This document shows positions 17,882-26,548 of a stretch of 64,000 nt of DNA, in pieces. The notes under the pieces are model-generated. The model saw only the letters and a list, made by a program, of their open reading frames with translations, had not been told where the DNA came from and searched no databases. Position numbers and translations under genes: made by a program. This DNA comes from a candidate division KSB1 bacterium (GTDB lineage: Bacteria > Electryoneota > RPQS01): NCBI GenBank assembly GCA_016214895.1, contig JACRMR010000017.1, positions 1-64,000 of the forward strand, in the 5' to 3' direction. Numbering within the stretch: position 1 is the first letter of the stretch; every line of letters starts with the position of its first letter.

Positions 17882-17914
17882 CACCGGGCGGGTCGCGGAC
17901 CCGCCCCTACGGAT
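17882..17914. repeat. CTACGG-class hairpin
   Basis: GGGCGGGTCGCGGACCCGCCC followed by CTACGG. Stem GGGCGGGTC/GACCCGCCC. Similar flank-plus-stem units occur at 10107, 11647, 32690, 32868 and 33048. Confidence 0.65.
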
Positions 17915-17972
17915 TCTCGTTGCTTGAAATATTACAACACAAGTCTTATTACATATTTGGAAGGTGTTTTAC

Positions 17973-18001
17973 TTGACAACCTGATATTTCCTCACTACAT
18001 T
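17973..18001 (+). promoter_or_regulatory. sigma-70-type promoter of the arsR operon
   Basis: TTGACA at 17973-17978, a 17-bp spacer, then TACATT at 17996-18001. The region downstream, TTCG TTATCTGG CGAA (18001-18016), is an inverted repeat placed where an ArsR repressor could occlude transcription. A GGGAG ribosome-binding site (18021-18025) precedes the ATG. Confidence 0.6.
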
Positions 18002-18030
18002 TCGTTATCTGGCGAAACAAGGGAGTAAGA

Positions 18031-18441
18031 ATGCGGGAATTCCTGAACATCGTGAACGCGCTTTCAGATGCCAATCGGCTTAGGTTGTTCCTGAGCCTGC
18101 GCGATCGTGAATTGTGCGTCTGCAATCTCGTTGACTTTATTGGGCTTGCGGATTCGACGGTGTCCAAACACTTGGCCATCCTGCGGGATGCCGGACTCGT
18201 CGATGCTCGAAAGTGCGGGAAGTGGGTGTACTATCGGTTGGCAGGTCCGAACGCCTCGCCACTGGTGCGTCAGGTCGTCCAACTGGCGCGAGAGGCCCTG
18301 GCGGGAGATCCGGCGGTGGTCGCGGATGAGACGCGGTTGGTCGGAATGCTCAGCAGAGCAGATGTGATGCGCTGTCTGCCCGACGCTTCCCCGTGTCCCG
18401 TGGATGACCCCCAGCGGACGCCGGCAATGCAGAAGGCCTAA
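18031..18441 (+). CDS. ArsR/SmtB-family metalloid-responsive repressor
   Basis: A 136-aa winged-helix repressor. The recognition region TVSKHLAILRDAGLVDARKCGKWVYYRL is classic ArsR. The segment RELCVCNLVDFIGLA carries the CVC thiolate motif of arsenic/antimony-sensing ArsR proteins, at the right place in the helix preceding the recognition helix. It should release DNA when As(III), Sb(III) or a similar soft ion binds. It heads an operon with an exported thioredoxin-like protein and an ABC exporter, so its ligand is presumably what the exporter handles. Confidence 0.88.
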   Translation: MREFLNIVNALSDANRLRLFLSLRDRELCVCNLVDFIGLADSTVSKHLAILRDAGLVDARKCGKWVYYRLAGPNASPLVRQVVQLAREALAGDPAVVADETRLVGMLSRADVMRCLPDASPCPVDDPQRTPAMQKA

Positions 18442-18487
18442 CAACGATTCAAGTTTCAATGGAGCGATTTCATAGAGGAGCATGATT

Positions 18488-19453
18488 ATGAGTAAGCAGG
18501 CTAAGTGGTCCGTGAGCGGAGGCGTCATTCTGTTGGTCGCGGCCGCGCTGGTCTTCCAATTTGTGTCGGCGTCGAATCACAACAGCAGCAGTCCGACCCA
18601 CTTCGGAGTGGCCAGCGTCAAGGCCGCTGAACCGATCGGGCACATCGGCACGGGAAAGTGCGCGGAGGCAGTAGAACAGGCCGGCAGCGCGGATAAGTAC
18701 GTGTACGCCGTGTTTTACCGGGACGACAATGACCAGCTGACGAGAGCGCGTGGACTCGTTGAATCCGCGCGGAAGCAGGTCACGCGCAAGTCTGCTGAGG
18801 TTGAGATCAATGTTGCGGACCCGGCTGAGCAGGACATCGTCAACAAGTACGGCGCGAGCCGTGCCCAGATGCCACTCATTCTCGTGTTGGCCCCGAACGG
18901 TGCCATCATGGGCGGCTATCCGGCCATGCAATTGACGGACGAGACCATGCTGGTGGAGTGTGTCGGCTGCAAGGCCTCGGAGCAAGCCATGAAGGCGCTT
19001 CAGTCGAAGAATATGGTCGCGTTCTGCATGCAGAACAAGCAGACGGCCGATAACGCCGGCGCGATGCGGGGGGTCGAGGAGTTCCTGAAAGACGCAAAAT
19101 ACGGTCAGAGCACGGCCGTCGTGATGGCGGATCCTTCGGATCCGGCAACAGCAAAGTTCGCGACCAAGCTGGGCCTTGATCCGCAGTCACCTGTCGCCGT
19201 GACCGCGCTGCTGGCACCTCCCGGTACGGTCATCGGCGTGTTTCAGGGCGCAACGCCGAAAGACAAGATCGTGGCCGCCGTACAGGCCGCCGCCGCTCCG
19301 AAAGCCGGGGGGTGTTGTCCTCCGGGAAGCGGCAAAAGCTGTGGCCCGACCGCCACGGCCGCTCCGCAAAACAGCCCGCCGCCGGTGAAGGTAGTGCCCG
19401 TACCGTCAACTTCAACTTCGGCGAAGCCCCCGACGCCACCCAAGGGGAAGTAG
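18488..19453 (+). CDS. exported protein with two thioredoxin-like domains and a Cys-rich CCPP tail
   Basis: A 321-aa protein with an N-terminal membrane or signal segment (SGGVILLVAAALVFQFVSA). Residues about 60-155 look like a thioredoxin fold (VYAVFYRDDND ... MPLILVLAPNGAIMGGY), with the usual cis-proline but no CxxC. A second, similar domain ends TVIGVFQGATPKDKIVAAV. Single Cys residues and an ECVGC pair lie between them. The tail contains GGCCPPGSGKSCGP and a Pro/Thr-rich end. Start at 18488 is favoured by GAGGAG 7 nt upstream. It probably binds or passes a soft metal(loid) to the exporter; no named family is certain. Confidence 0.55.
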   Translation: MSKQAKWSVSGGVILLVAAALVFQFVSASNHNSSSPTHFGVASVKAAEPIGHIGTGKCAEAVEQAGSADKYVYAVFYRDDNDQLTRARGLVESARKQVTRKSAEVEINVADPAEQDIVNKYGASRAQMPLILVLAPNGAIMGGYPAMQLTDETMLVECVGCKASEQAMKALQSKNMVAFCMQNKQTADNAGAMRGVEEFLKDAKYGQSTAVVMADPSDPATAKFATKLGLDPQSPVAVTALLAPPGTVIGVFQGATPKDKIVAAVQAAAAPKAGGCCPPGSGKSCGPTATAAPQNSPPPVKVVPVPSTSTSAKPPTPPKGK

Positions 19454-19454
19454 A

Positions 19455-20675
19455 ATGAATCTCAGAACCCTCGTCTGGCGCGAGATCTTCGAGCGCAAGA
19501 ATCAGCTGGCGACGAGCTTCATGGCGATTCTGCTCGGAATTACGGTGATCGTCTCGATTAAGAACGTCACCTTCTACTCGGAGAAAGCCGTCTCCCGGGA
19601 ACTCGACGCGCTGGGGGCCAATGTGCTGATCCTGCCCAAGTCCGTTTCGATGCAGGACTACTATTCGGCGGATCTGCAAACCGAGGAGATCCCCGAAGAA
19701 TATGTGGATCGGCTGATCCACTCGGATCTGGAGGGTCTGGACAATCTTTCGCCAAAGCTGTCGGTTCCGATTTCGGTTCGAAACCAGCATGTCACGCTGA
19801 CCGGCATTCTACCGAAGGAAGAGTTCGCCGCAAAAGCGGCGTGGGAAGGCGCGGGGATCTTCTCGCGGCCGCAAGGGTGTGGAACCGTGGCCGTGATTCC
19901 GGGCCTCAGCGCCACATCGCCGAAAGAAACGCTGGTCCGTAACCGCGTGATCGAGACGCTGGGCAGCACTGAAGTCCTCGTGGGTGCGGATATCGCATCG
20001 TCCCTGCGGATTCGCGAAGGGGACGCAATCGACGTCATGGGCCGCCGCTTCACCGCCGTGGCGGTGCTCCCCGAAACTGGCACCGTGGACGATGCCCGCA
20101 TCTTTGCGCACCTGCACACGGTGCAGGAAATGACCGGCCGGGGCGCGGTGGTGAGTGCCATCGAGGTCGTGGGCTGTTGCAGCCAAATCTCCAAGGGCCT
20201 GGTCCAGAAGATCAACAAGCTCCTGCCCGATGCCAAGGTGGTGACGATTACGCAGATCGTCGATACCCAGCTCCAGACCAACCGCACCATGGCGCGGCTG
20301 TCGCTGGTGTTTCTGGTGATTATCATTCTGGTCGGTGGCGCCAGCATCGCGAACTACATGTTCGCCAATGTCTATGAGCGCCGCAAAGAGATCGGGACCC
20401 TGATGGCCATGGGCGCCGATTCGGCGATGGTGCTGCGGATCTTCCTCTGGAAAGCGGTCCTGCTCGGATCGGCGGCCGGAATCGGCGGCTATGTCCTGGG
20501 CACGATTCTGGCCATCGTCATGGGGCCGAAGCTGGCCGGGGTTCCGGTCTTGCCGATGCCGACGTTGATCGTGCTGGCCTTAGCCCTGGCGATTCCGCTG
20601 GCGGTTCTGGCCAGTTTCTTGCCTGCGATCCGGGCCGCCCGGCTTGATCCGTGCACTACCCTGCAGGAGGTTTGA
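19455..20675 (+). CDS. FtsX/MacB-type ABC transporter permease
   Basis: A 406-aa permease with one N-terminal transmembrane helix (residues about 18-40), a large extracytoplasmic domain and three C-terminal helices with the FtsX signature NYMFANVYERRKEIGTLMAMGA. Unusually, the exported domain contains Cys residues (PQGCGTVAV and VVGCCSQIS) that could coordinate a thiophilic ion or form disulfides. The ATG follows the previous stop by one base, and the ATPase gene starts 3 nt after its own stop. MacB-type systems export substrates from the periplasmic side or act by mechanotransmission. Confidence 0.85.
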   Translation: MNLRTLVWREIFERKNQLATSFMAILLGITVIVSIKNVTFYSEKAVSRELDALGANVLILPKSVSMQDYYSADLQTEEIPEEYVDRLIHSDLEGLDNLSPKLSVPISVRNQHVTLTGILPKEEFAAKAAWEGAGIFSRPQGCGTVAVIPGLSATSPKETLVRNRVIETLGSTEVLVGADIASSLRIREGDAIDVMGRRFTAVAVLPETGTVDDARIFAHLHTVQEMTGRGAVVSAIEVVGCCSQISKGLVQKINKLLPDAKVVTITQIVDTQLQTNRTMARLSLVFLVIIILVGGASIANYMFANVYERRKEIGTLMAMGADSAMVLRIFLWKAVLLGSAAGIGGYVLGTILAIVMGPKLAGVPVLPMPTLIVLALALAIPLAVLASFLPAIRAARLDPCTTLQEV

Positions 20676-20678
20676 GCG

Positions 20679-21380
20679 ATGCTGAAGATCGAAGGCGCGA
20701 AAAAACACTACCGGCATCGCGGGCAGACCGTGGCCGCCATGGATGATATATCGCTCGAGGTCGCCGCGGGGGAGTTCGTCGCTCTGGTAGGCCCCAGCGG
20801 CAGCGGCAAGAGCACGCTTCTGCTGACGCTGGGCGGCATGCTTTCCCCCACGGAAGGCCGGGTCTATCTCGACGGCACTTCGCTTTATGAACTCTCGCCC
20901 GACGCCCGGGCGCGGGTCCGGCGCGCGAAGATCGGCTTCGTGTTCCAGACGTTCAATCTGATCCCCTACCTGACCGCCCTGGAAAACGTCCAGATTCCAC
21001 TGCTGCTGGGCGGGGTAAATGAGGGTGAACAAAAGCAGAGGGCCGTGAAACTCCTCTCGCGGATGGGCTTGGCGGATCGCCTCGATCACAAGCCGTCAGA
21101 ATTGAGTGTCGGTCAGCAGCAGCGCGTGGCGTTGGCGCGGGTCTTGGCAAATGACCCGATGCTGGTATTGGCTGACGAGCCGACGGGCAATCTTGACCCC
21201 GAAACCAGTCAGCAGGTCATCGGCTTCCTCGAGGAGATCCATCGCGAGGGTCGAACGGTGGTCATGGTCACGCACGATCCGAACGCCGCCAGCAGGGCGA
21301 AACGAATGCTGCGGTTGGAGAACGGGCGGATTACCAACGGCCATGTTGCCGAAGCCAGCCGGCTGCTGTCTGGCGTTTGA
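20679..21380 (+). CDS. ABC transporter ATP-binding protein (LolD/MacB type)
   Basis: A 233-aa ATPase with Walker A GPSGSGKST, Q-loop FVFQTFNLIPYLTALENV, signature LSVGQQQRVALARVL, Walker B LVLADEPTGNLD and the H-loop MVTHD. The NLIP and TGNLD variants place it in the LolD/MacB/FtsE group, matching the adjacent FtsX-like permease. It is the last gene of the ArsR operon. Confidence 0.95.
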   Translation: MLKIEGAKKHYRHRGQTVAAMDDISLEVAAGEFVALVGPSGSGKSTLLLTLGGMLSPTEGRVYLDGTSLYELSPDARARVRRAKIGFVFQTFNLIPYLTALENVQIPLLLGGVNEGEQKQRAVKLLSRMGLADRLDHKPSELSVGQQQRVALARVLANDPMLVLADEPTGNLDPETSQQVIGFLEEIHREGRTVVMVTHDPNAASRAKRMLRLENGRITNGHVAEASRLLSGV

Positions 21381-21415
21381 CCTAAGTCCGGGCCGTACAC
21401 ACATCCGTGATTCGA

Positions 21416-21452
21416 GAAGCGCCGGCCCTGTTTGGGGGTCGGCGCTTTTTTT
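21416..21452 (+). terminator. rho-independent terminator of the ArsR-ABC operon
   Basis: GAAGCGCCGGCCC, a short loop, GGGGTCGGCGCTTTTTTT. It is nearly the same sequence as the terminator at 15628-15661. Confidence 0.9.
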
Positions 21453-21472
21453 GATGGGGGGGGACCCGATCC

Positions 21473-21740
21473 GATTCCGGCGGGGTGAGGGCACCCCGCT
21501 CGGCGGAAGGCAGCAAGATTCCGGCAGGGAAGGAATCCCTGCTCGGCGGTGACGCTCCGATTCCGGGCATGTGGAGACACATGCCGCGGCGGAGCCAGCA
21601 AGATTCCGGCGGGGTGAGGGCACCCCGCTCGGCGGAAGCCAGCAAGGTTCCGGCAGGGAAGGAATCCCTGCTCGGCGGTGACGCTCCGATTCCGGGCATG
21701 TGGAGACACATGCCGCGGCGGAGCCAGCAAGATTCCGGCG
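21473..21740. repeat. higher-order hairpin array A-B-C-A-B-C
   Basis: Six consecutive hairpins start at 21473, 21517, 21559, 21602, 21646 and 21688, with a partial seventh at 21731. Each opens with (GA)TTCCGG and closes with CGGCGG. Stems cycle through A (GCGGGGTG/CACCCCGC), B (GCAGGGA/TCCCTGC) and C (GGCATGTG/CACATGCC). Spacing is 42-44 bp, so the A-B-C trimer is a 129-bp tandem repeat. The array lies between convergent genes. The adjoining 21747-21803 repeats the GGCTTTAG...GGGCTGAAGCC palindrome of 13037. Confidence 0.85.
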
Positions 21741-21889
21741 AGCCAAAGCGGCTTTAGCCCCTTGACCTTCCGCTCCGACAACGGGCTGAAGCCACGTTGC
21801 CGCACAACTCGTTGTTTCAGGATAGGCTCTAAGACCCCCCCGATGCGGGGTGGTGACAGGCTGCGCCGCCCAGCGGAGGTGCCGTCAAC

Positions 21890-24235
21890 TTATCGCAGCA
21901 GCAGCAGTTTCGTTTCGCGGGTCCGGGAGTCCGCCGTGAGCCGCAGGAAGTACGTGCCGGTCGGCAGCCTGCGGGCATCAAACCGCAGACGTTGCTCGCC
22001 CGCCGGGAGGACGCGATCCGCAACCACCGCGCTCAGCCGGCCCGTCAGGTCGTACAGCCGCAAGCTGACCGGCCCCGGCTGCGCCAGATTCAGCGAAATT
22101 GTCGCGACGCTGTTGAACGGATTGGGAAAAGCCGACAGCGACAATTGGGGCAGTGGCGTGAAGCGCACCCGTTCCGGCGCCGCCAGCTCATTCAGATTCA
22201 TCCGCACCGGCCCGAGCGAGCTTGAACCCCACAGCTCTTCCGTTTGGGGCGAATAGATGACCGTACCAAGCTGCGGGTGGGTCCCGGCGAACGGCAACTC
22301 CAGATCATGATGCACCCAGGTTCGCATGGTGTCAGGCGAGATCCAGGCGTCACCACCCGAGGAGAACAGCAGGATGCGGAGCGGATCATCAAGCACGGTG
22401 AGGAATCCGTCGCTCGCCGCGTCGCCGCTGCGAAGGGACCAACCGGCTTCCGTCCAGAGCCAGTTCTGAACGTCGTTGTGGCGGAAGAATCGGATCAGCA
22501 CCCCACCCGGGAAGACAGTCGGTTCGAGGCGCTCGCCCTCGGCGGGGGTATCCGGTGGGCCAATCTCCTGCCATGTCGCCGCCAGATCGGTCGAGCGATA
22601 GACCACGACGTCGGCCCCCCACTCGTTCGAGCCGACCAGGCATATTTCGTTGCTACGCTCGGCACAATCGAAATTATAATAATCCCTTACAACCGGATAG
22701 CCACGGGACAGCCAGTGCTCGCCGAGGTCGTTCGAGACGTAGAGACTGTCCGACCAGCCGCTTGCCACGAAGACCGGGACCGAATCGGTCTCGATGGTAA
22801 ACCACGACCATAGATCAGTCGGCAAGGCCGGGCCGAACTGCCAGCTCTGGCCGTGATCCACACTGCGGACAAGCTGAGAGACGGCGAGCGCTGGACTGCC
22901 GCCCTCATGCTCACCGTAGCGACTGACGGCCGCCAGCATCACGCCCGCGCGGTCATAGAGCACCGATTCGATGGACGTGACGGTGTCCGGGAAGACCGGG
23001 ACCGTGATCGGCTCCCATTGCCGCGACGAGAAGGATTGCCGAAAAAGTGCGCCCGGGAAGTGGTAAAACGTGAGGGACTCGTCATGAATCTGAACCGGCC
23101 CGGTCGCCCCCACCGGAGGGACAGGCAGCGCATGCCAGGATGCGCCGTCGTCGATGGACTCCCACGGCGCGTCGGAGGCCACGATGGTCAGCGAGCCGTT
23201 GTCCGGGTTCTGCCGCAGGCCCGAGGTCCAGCGGGTCGAAGCCGGGATGCCGTTCGAACAGGAGCTCCAGGTGTCGCCATTGTCCGGCGAACAGGCCACG
23301 GGATGCTGGAAATCCCAGCCTTCCGTATAGAGCCGCCCGGGCTGGTCGATGTCCTCGATCACAGGCCCCCAGGGCACGTCGTCGCCGGGCCAACCGGCGC
23401 GTTGAGATGTCCAGGTCTGGCCGTTATCCGTCGAACGCAGCCAGTCGGCGATACAGGTATCTCCGTCGCAGCTGTTGAAGGAGAACAGAAAGTCGCCGTT
23501 CATCTGGTGGAGAAACGAACCGATGGCAACGTCCTGGGACGCATAGTGTGCGTGAAAGTCAAAGAACTCCGTCCACGTCTGGCCGAGATCGGTACTGCGC
23601 ATGATCCCACCCGGCAGCAGGGTGTCCGTGGGCGAGTAGCGGTAATAGCTGATCGACCACAGCGTGCTGTCGGACAGCGGATCCGGATAGAGCCACTGGG
23701 CAAAGGCGGCCGCGCCGATCCGGGGAAAGACGAAGGTCTGCCAGGTGTCTCCGCCGTCGTCCGAACGCGCGAAGGCCGCGCCGTAGGGCGGACGAGTGAA
23801 TCGCCCCAGGGCATACCAACGGTCGCGCCGGCGCGGGTCAACAATCCCGCCGGTTTCGTAGAAGAACCCGGCTGGATGCGGAGTGCGATCAACCCAGGTC
23901 GTGCCGCCATCCACGGAGGCATAAAGCACATATTGGTCGTCGGCGCCTATGACCAAGGTGTCCGCCGCGGCATCGACGATCTGCAGGCTGCGGCTGTACA
24001 GCGATTGGGCGTCGGGGGGCAGTGTCATGGGCTGCCAGGTCTGTCCCGCGTCCGCACTGCGCCAAAATCCGCTCGGGTAGAGCTCCATGAACCGTCGCGA
24101 ATTCGTTGAATTCGCTTGGTATGCTTGAATTTCCGGCGATACCGGAGTGTCCAGCACCCAGCCCAGCGCGGCGGATCCGCCGCAACACAAAAAGGCCGTC
24201 AGTGCGGCCAGAATGGACAAAACTCTTCCCAACAT
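21890..24235 (-). CDS. exported BNR/sortilin-like beta-propeller protein with a C-terminal sorting domain
   Basis: A 781-aa protein with a signal peptide (LSILAALTAFLCCGGSAALG). Many repeats carry Asp-box/BNR signatures such as SVDGGTTWVDRT, RSDDGGDTWQTF, STDNGQTWTS and SVDHGQSWQF, forming one or two propellers as in sialidase and VPS10 folds. No catalytic sialidase arginine triad is evident, so a binding or structural role is more likely. The C-terminus has AFPNPFNSVATI, LYDLTGRLS, GTYFLRL and a KLLLLR end, the type IX-like sorting tag. Confidence 0.82.
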   Translation of the reverse strand: MLGRVLSILAALTAFLCCGGSAALGWVLDTPVSPEIQAYQANSTNSRRFMELYPSGFWRSADAGQTWQPMTLPPDAQSLYSRSLQIVDAAADTLVIGADDQYVLYASVDGGTTWVDRTPHPAGFFYETGGIVDPRRRDRWYALGRFTRPPYGAAFARSDDGGDTWQTFVFPRIGAAAFAQWLYPDPLSDSTLWSISYYRYSPTDTLLPGGIMRSTDLGQTWTEFFDFHAHYASQDVAIGSFLHQMNGDFLFSFNSCDGDTCIADWLRSTDNGQTWTSQRAGWPGDDVPWGPVIEDIDQPGRLYTEGWDFQHPVACSPDNGDTWSSCSNGIPASTRWTSGLRQNPDNGSLTIVASDAPWESIDDGASWHALPVPPVGATGPVQIHDESLTFYHFPGALFRQSFSSRQWEPITVPVFPDTVTSIESVLYDRAGVMLAAVSRYGEHEGGSPALAVSQLVRSVDHGQSWQFGPALPTDLWSWFTIETDSVPVFVASGWSDSLYVSNDLGEHWLSRGYPVVRDYYNFDCAERSNEICLVGSNEWGADVVVYRSTDLAATWQEIGPPDTPAEGERLEPTVFPGGVLIRFFRHNDVQNWLWTEAGWSLRSGDAASDGFLTVLDDPLRILLFSSGGDAWISPDTMRTWVHHDLELPFAGTHPQLGTVIYSPQTEELWGSSSLGPVRMNLNELAAPERVRFTPLPQLSLSAFPNPFNSVATISLNLAQPGPVSLRLYDLTGRLSAVVADRVLPAGEQRLRFDARRLPTGTYFLRLTADSRTRETKLLLLR

Positions 24236-24333
24236 GGTACCCCCCGTGTTTGGTCAGAATACGACTTTCGGTTTCAGCCCAATATACGGCTTGCCGTGTG
24301 CGGAGGCAAGCCTTCCCGAGGCCACCGGTCTGT

Positions 24334-24936
24334 TCAGCTGGACGGCTTCCGCGCGATTATCTGCACGACCGAGGCGGGGCCGGTGTGGCACGTGCCTTCG
24401 CGGACTTCGCGGACCTGCTCCCCGGCGCGGATGAAGTCAAGACCGGAAAGCTCCGCACGCAAATCACTCAGCTTCAGCAGCATCGACACGTCGCCAGGCC
24501 CGCCCGTGGCGTAGGTGAGCTGCTCCGGCGTGTAGGCTTCGAGCACGAAATGGCCGCCGGGCTTGAGACCGTCCACCACCCGGCGATGAAGCGGAAGCCG
24601 GACGCTGGGCGGCAGGTGGCAGAAGATCGAGAGAATCACGTCCCAGCTCGCGGGCGGGATCGGATAGCTGGACAGGTCGGCAACGACGGTCTCCAGGGAA
24701 ACCCCGCGACTCGTGGCCAGCTGGCGGGCCTTCGTGAGACCGACGTCGGACGCATCGACGGCAGTGACCGCGAAACCAAGGCCCGCGAGGTACACGCCAT
24801 TCCGGCCCTCGCCTTCGCCGAGGGACAGCAGCCGGCCCGGCGGGAGGTCCCGCGCGATCTCGACGACGAAGCTGTTGGGCTCGGTCCCGTAGGCGTAGCC
24901 GGGCTCATTGTAGCGGTCATTCCAGAACGTTGACAT
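24334..24936 (-). CDS. class I SAM-dependent methyltransferase (TehB-like)
   Basis: A 200-aa methyltransferase. FWNDRYNEPGYAYGTEPN opens it, a pattern shared with TehB/thiopurine-type enzymes. The SAM motif is LLSLGEGEGRNGVYLAGLG and the acidic residue after strand 2 is in VDASDVGL. The late GGHFVLEAYTPEQL fits the family. The substrate cannot be assigned. It starts 2 nt after the mnmE stop, so it is co-transcribed with mnmE. Confidence 0.78.
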   Translation of the reverse strand: MSTFWNDRYNEPGYAYGTEPNSFVVEIARDLPPGRLLSLGEGEGRNGVYLAGLGFAVTAVDASDVGLTKARQLATSRGVSLETVVADLSSYPIPPASWDVILSIFCHLPPSVRLPLHRRVVDGLKPGGHFVLEAYTPEQLTYATGGPGDVSMLLKLSDLRAELSGLDFIRAGEQVREVREGTCHTGPASVVQIIARKPSS

Positions 24937-24938
24937 TG

Positions 24939-26546
24939 CTATTTCCCAATGCAGAACTTCGAGAAGATGCGGTCGAGGATCTCTTCACCCACGGTCTCGC
25001 CGGTGATCTCGCCCAAGGCGTTCACGGCATCGCGCAGGTCGGCAGCCATGAGTGTCGGCTGGTCAAGCTGTGTGCGGGCGGCTTGCAGGCTCGCCGCCGC
25101 CTGGGTCAGGGCGTCGGCGTGTCGTGCTTCAGTTACGACAATTTCTGAATTTGTAACGGTTTCCGTGATTAGGAGTGGGACAAGTCCGGCGAGTAATTCG
25201 GGTATTCCAAGTCCGGTGCGTGCCGAAATCTCGAAGATCGCCGCAGGTGTGATGCCGACGGGGCAGCCCAGATCGGGCGCCGCACTGCCCGTTCGCAGGT
25301 CGATCTTGTTGAGGACGAGTGCGAGGGGGGGGGACGATGAACGATGAACGATGAACGATGAAGCAGAACCCCCCTTAGTCCCCCCAGTCAAGCTGGGGGG
25401 AGAGCCGAGACCCCCCTTGGTCCCCCCAGTCGAGCTGGGGGGAGAACCGAACCCCCCCTTGGTCCCCCCAGTCAAGCTGGGGGGAGAGCCGACACCCACC
25501 TCAGTCCCATCGGTCAAGCTGGGGGGAGAGCCGAGACCCCCCTGTAGTCCCCCCTTGAAAGGGGGGACGGCCAAGTCTGGCCAGATCGGTCGCTGCTCGT
25601 CGAGGACGAGCAAGATCAGATCCGCGCGGTCGATGGCGCGGTGGGTACGGGCAATGCCCTCGCCCTCGATGTGCCCCTCCGCTGAGCGAATGCCGGCGGT
25701 GTCCTGAAGAATCACTTCAATCCCGGCGAGTTCCAAGTGCGCTTCCACCACATCACGCGTCGTGCCCGGTTCGGGGCTGACAATCGCACGGTCCTCGCCC
25801 AACAAGGCGTTCAAGAGTGTTGATTTTCCGGCATTTGGAGCACCAATGATCGTCACGCGTATCCCCTCGCGAATCAACCGACCGCGAGTGAACGTCGCGA
25901 GTAGAGCATGAAGCGTCTGCTCCGCCGTGGTCAGGCTGTCCAGCCGGTGCTGGTGGGACTGAAACTGGACGTCCTCATCCGAGAAGTCCAGCTCAAGCTC
26001 AAGCAATGCCAATAAATCCAATAACATTGATCGCATGGCCCGAATCTTCTCCGACAGTCCACCAGCCAACTGCCGCGCCGCCGCGCTCCCCGCCTGAGCG
26101 GTTCGCGCGTGAATCACATCGGCCACGGCTTCGGCCTGGGCCAGGTCGAGCTTGCCATTCATAAAGGCACGCTCGGTGAACTCTCCCGGCTTGGCCTGCT
26201 GAGCACCTTTCAATAACAATAATTCCAATATCCTACTTGCCGCATATCGCCCGCCGTGGCAGCTCAGCTCGACCACATCTTCGCCGGTGTAAGAGTGCGG
26301 CGCCTTGAAGTAAGTTACCACCACCTCGTCAATGAACTCGCCGTTGTGAGAGATGCGGGAGAAGCGAGCGGAGTTCGGTGGAAGCGACTTCGGCTCGCCC
26401 GACACCCCCCCCTGCCCCCCCTTGAAAGGGGGGGTAGCTATCGTGCTCGTAATCGCGAGCGCATCCGAGCCGGAAAGGCGCAGAACAGCAATCCCGCCCA
26501 GTCCGGGCGGGGTGGAAATGGCAGCGATGGTCGAAGGGGAAGACAA
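24939..26546 (-). CDS. mnmE: tRNA modification GTPase MnmE carrying repeat-encoded inserts
   Basis: MnmE partners MnmG in wobble-uridine modification. The N-terminal TIAAISTPPGLGGIAVLRLSG, the G1 motif GAPNAGKSTLLN, G3 DTAG, G4 NKID and the C-terminal CIGK (whose Cys is family-typical) are intact. No ATG fits; TTG at 26546 gives the canonical N-terminus. Two low-complexity inserts are visible. One of about 18 residues follows AITSTI. The other, about 75 residues (GSPPSLTGGTKGG-type repeats), lies between the switch region and NKID. They are translations of C6/G6 palindromes plus one ACGATGA tetra-heptamer. The total of 535 aa compares with about 450-460 in homologues. Confidence 0.92.
   Translation of the reverse strand: MSSPSTIAAISTPPGLGGIAVLRLSGSDALAITSTIATPPFKGGQGGVSGEPKSLPPNSARFSRISHNGEFIDEVVVTYFKAPHSYTGEDVVELSCHGGRYAASRILELLLLKGAQQAKPGEFTERAFMNGKLDLAQAEAVADVIHARTAQAGSAAARQLAGGLSEKIRAMRSMLLDLLALLELELDFSDEDVQFQSHQHRLDSLTTAEQTLHALLATFTRGRLIREGIRVTIIGAPNAGKSTLLNALLGEDRAIVSPEPGTTRDVVEAHLELAGIEVILQDTAGIRSAEGHIEGEGIARTHRAIDRADLILLVLDEQRPIWPDLAVPPFKGGLQGGLGSPPSLTDGTEVGVGSPPSLTGGTKGGFGSPPSSTGGTKGGLGSPPSLTGGTKGGSASSFIVHRSSSPPLALVLNKIDLRTGSAAPDLGCPVGITPAAIFEISARTGLGIPELLAGLVPLLITETVTNSEIVVTEARHADALTQAAASLQAARTQLDQPTLMAADLRDAVNALGEITGETVGEEILDRIFSKFCIGK
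25334..25361. repeat. tetra-heptamer element, ACGATGA type, inside mnmE
   Basis: Four perfect ACGATGA units, translated within the G-domain insert and directly adjoining the palindrome cluster at 25369. Confidence 0.9.
25369..25568. repeat. cluster of five C6/G6 palindromic elements inside mnmE
   Basis: Four tandem units share the plan CCCCCCTTNGT, then the hairpin CCCCCCAG TCAAG CTGGGGGG (or a close variant), then AGANCCGA. A fifth unit has the hairpin CCCCCCTTGAAAGGGGGG. Unit length is about 42-45 bp, so each adds 14-15 residues to the protein in frame. The fourth copy has drifted (CCCATCGGTCAAG). Confidence 0.88.
26400..26441. repeat. C/G palindromic element in the mnmE N-terminal domain
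   Basis: Plan CCCCCCCCTGCCCCCCCTTGAAAGGGGGGG. It encodes the TPPFKGGQGGVSG insert. The same TTGAAA loop closes the cluster at 25551-25568. Confidence 0.8.
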
Positions 26547-26548
26547 GA

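Noticed and set aside
18001-18030. Riboswitch-like structure ahead of arsR
   Set aside because: Only a short inverted repeat fits; the leader is about 25 nt, too short for a riboswitch.
21473-21740. Regular spacing suggested a CRISPR array
   Set aside because: The repeated flanks are only 6-8 bp, the variable parts are themselves palindromes that recur in order, and no cas gene is present.
22853-24109. Plus-strand ORF of 418 codons opposite the propeller protein
   Set aside because: Arg/Gly-rich shadow; the minus strand carries Asp-box repeats.
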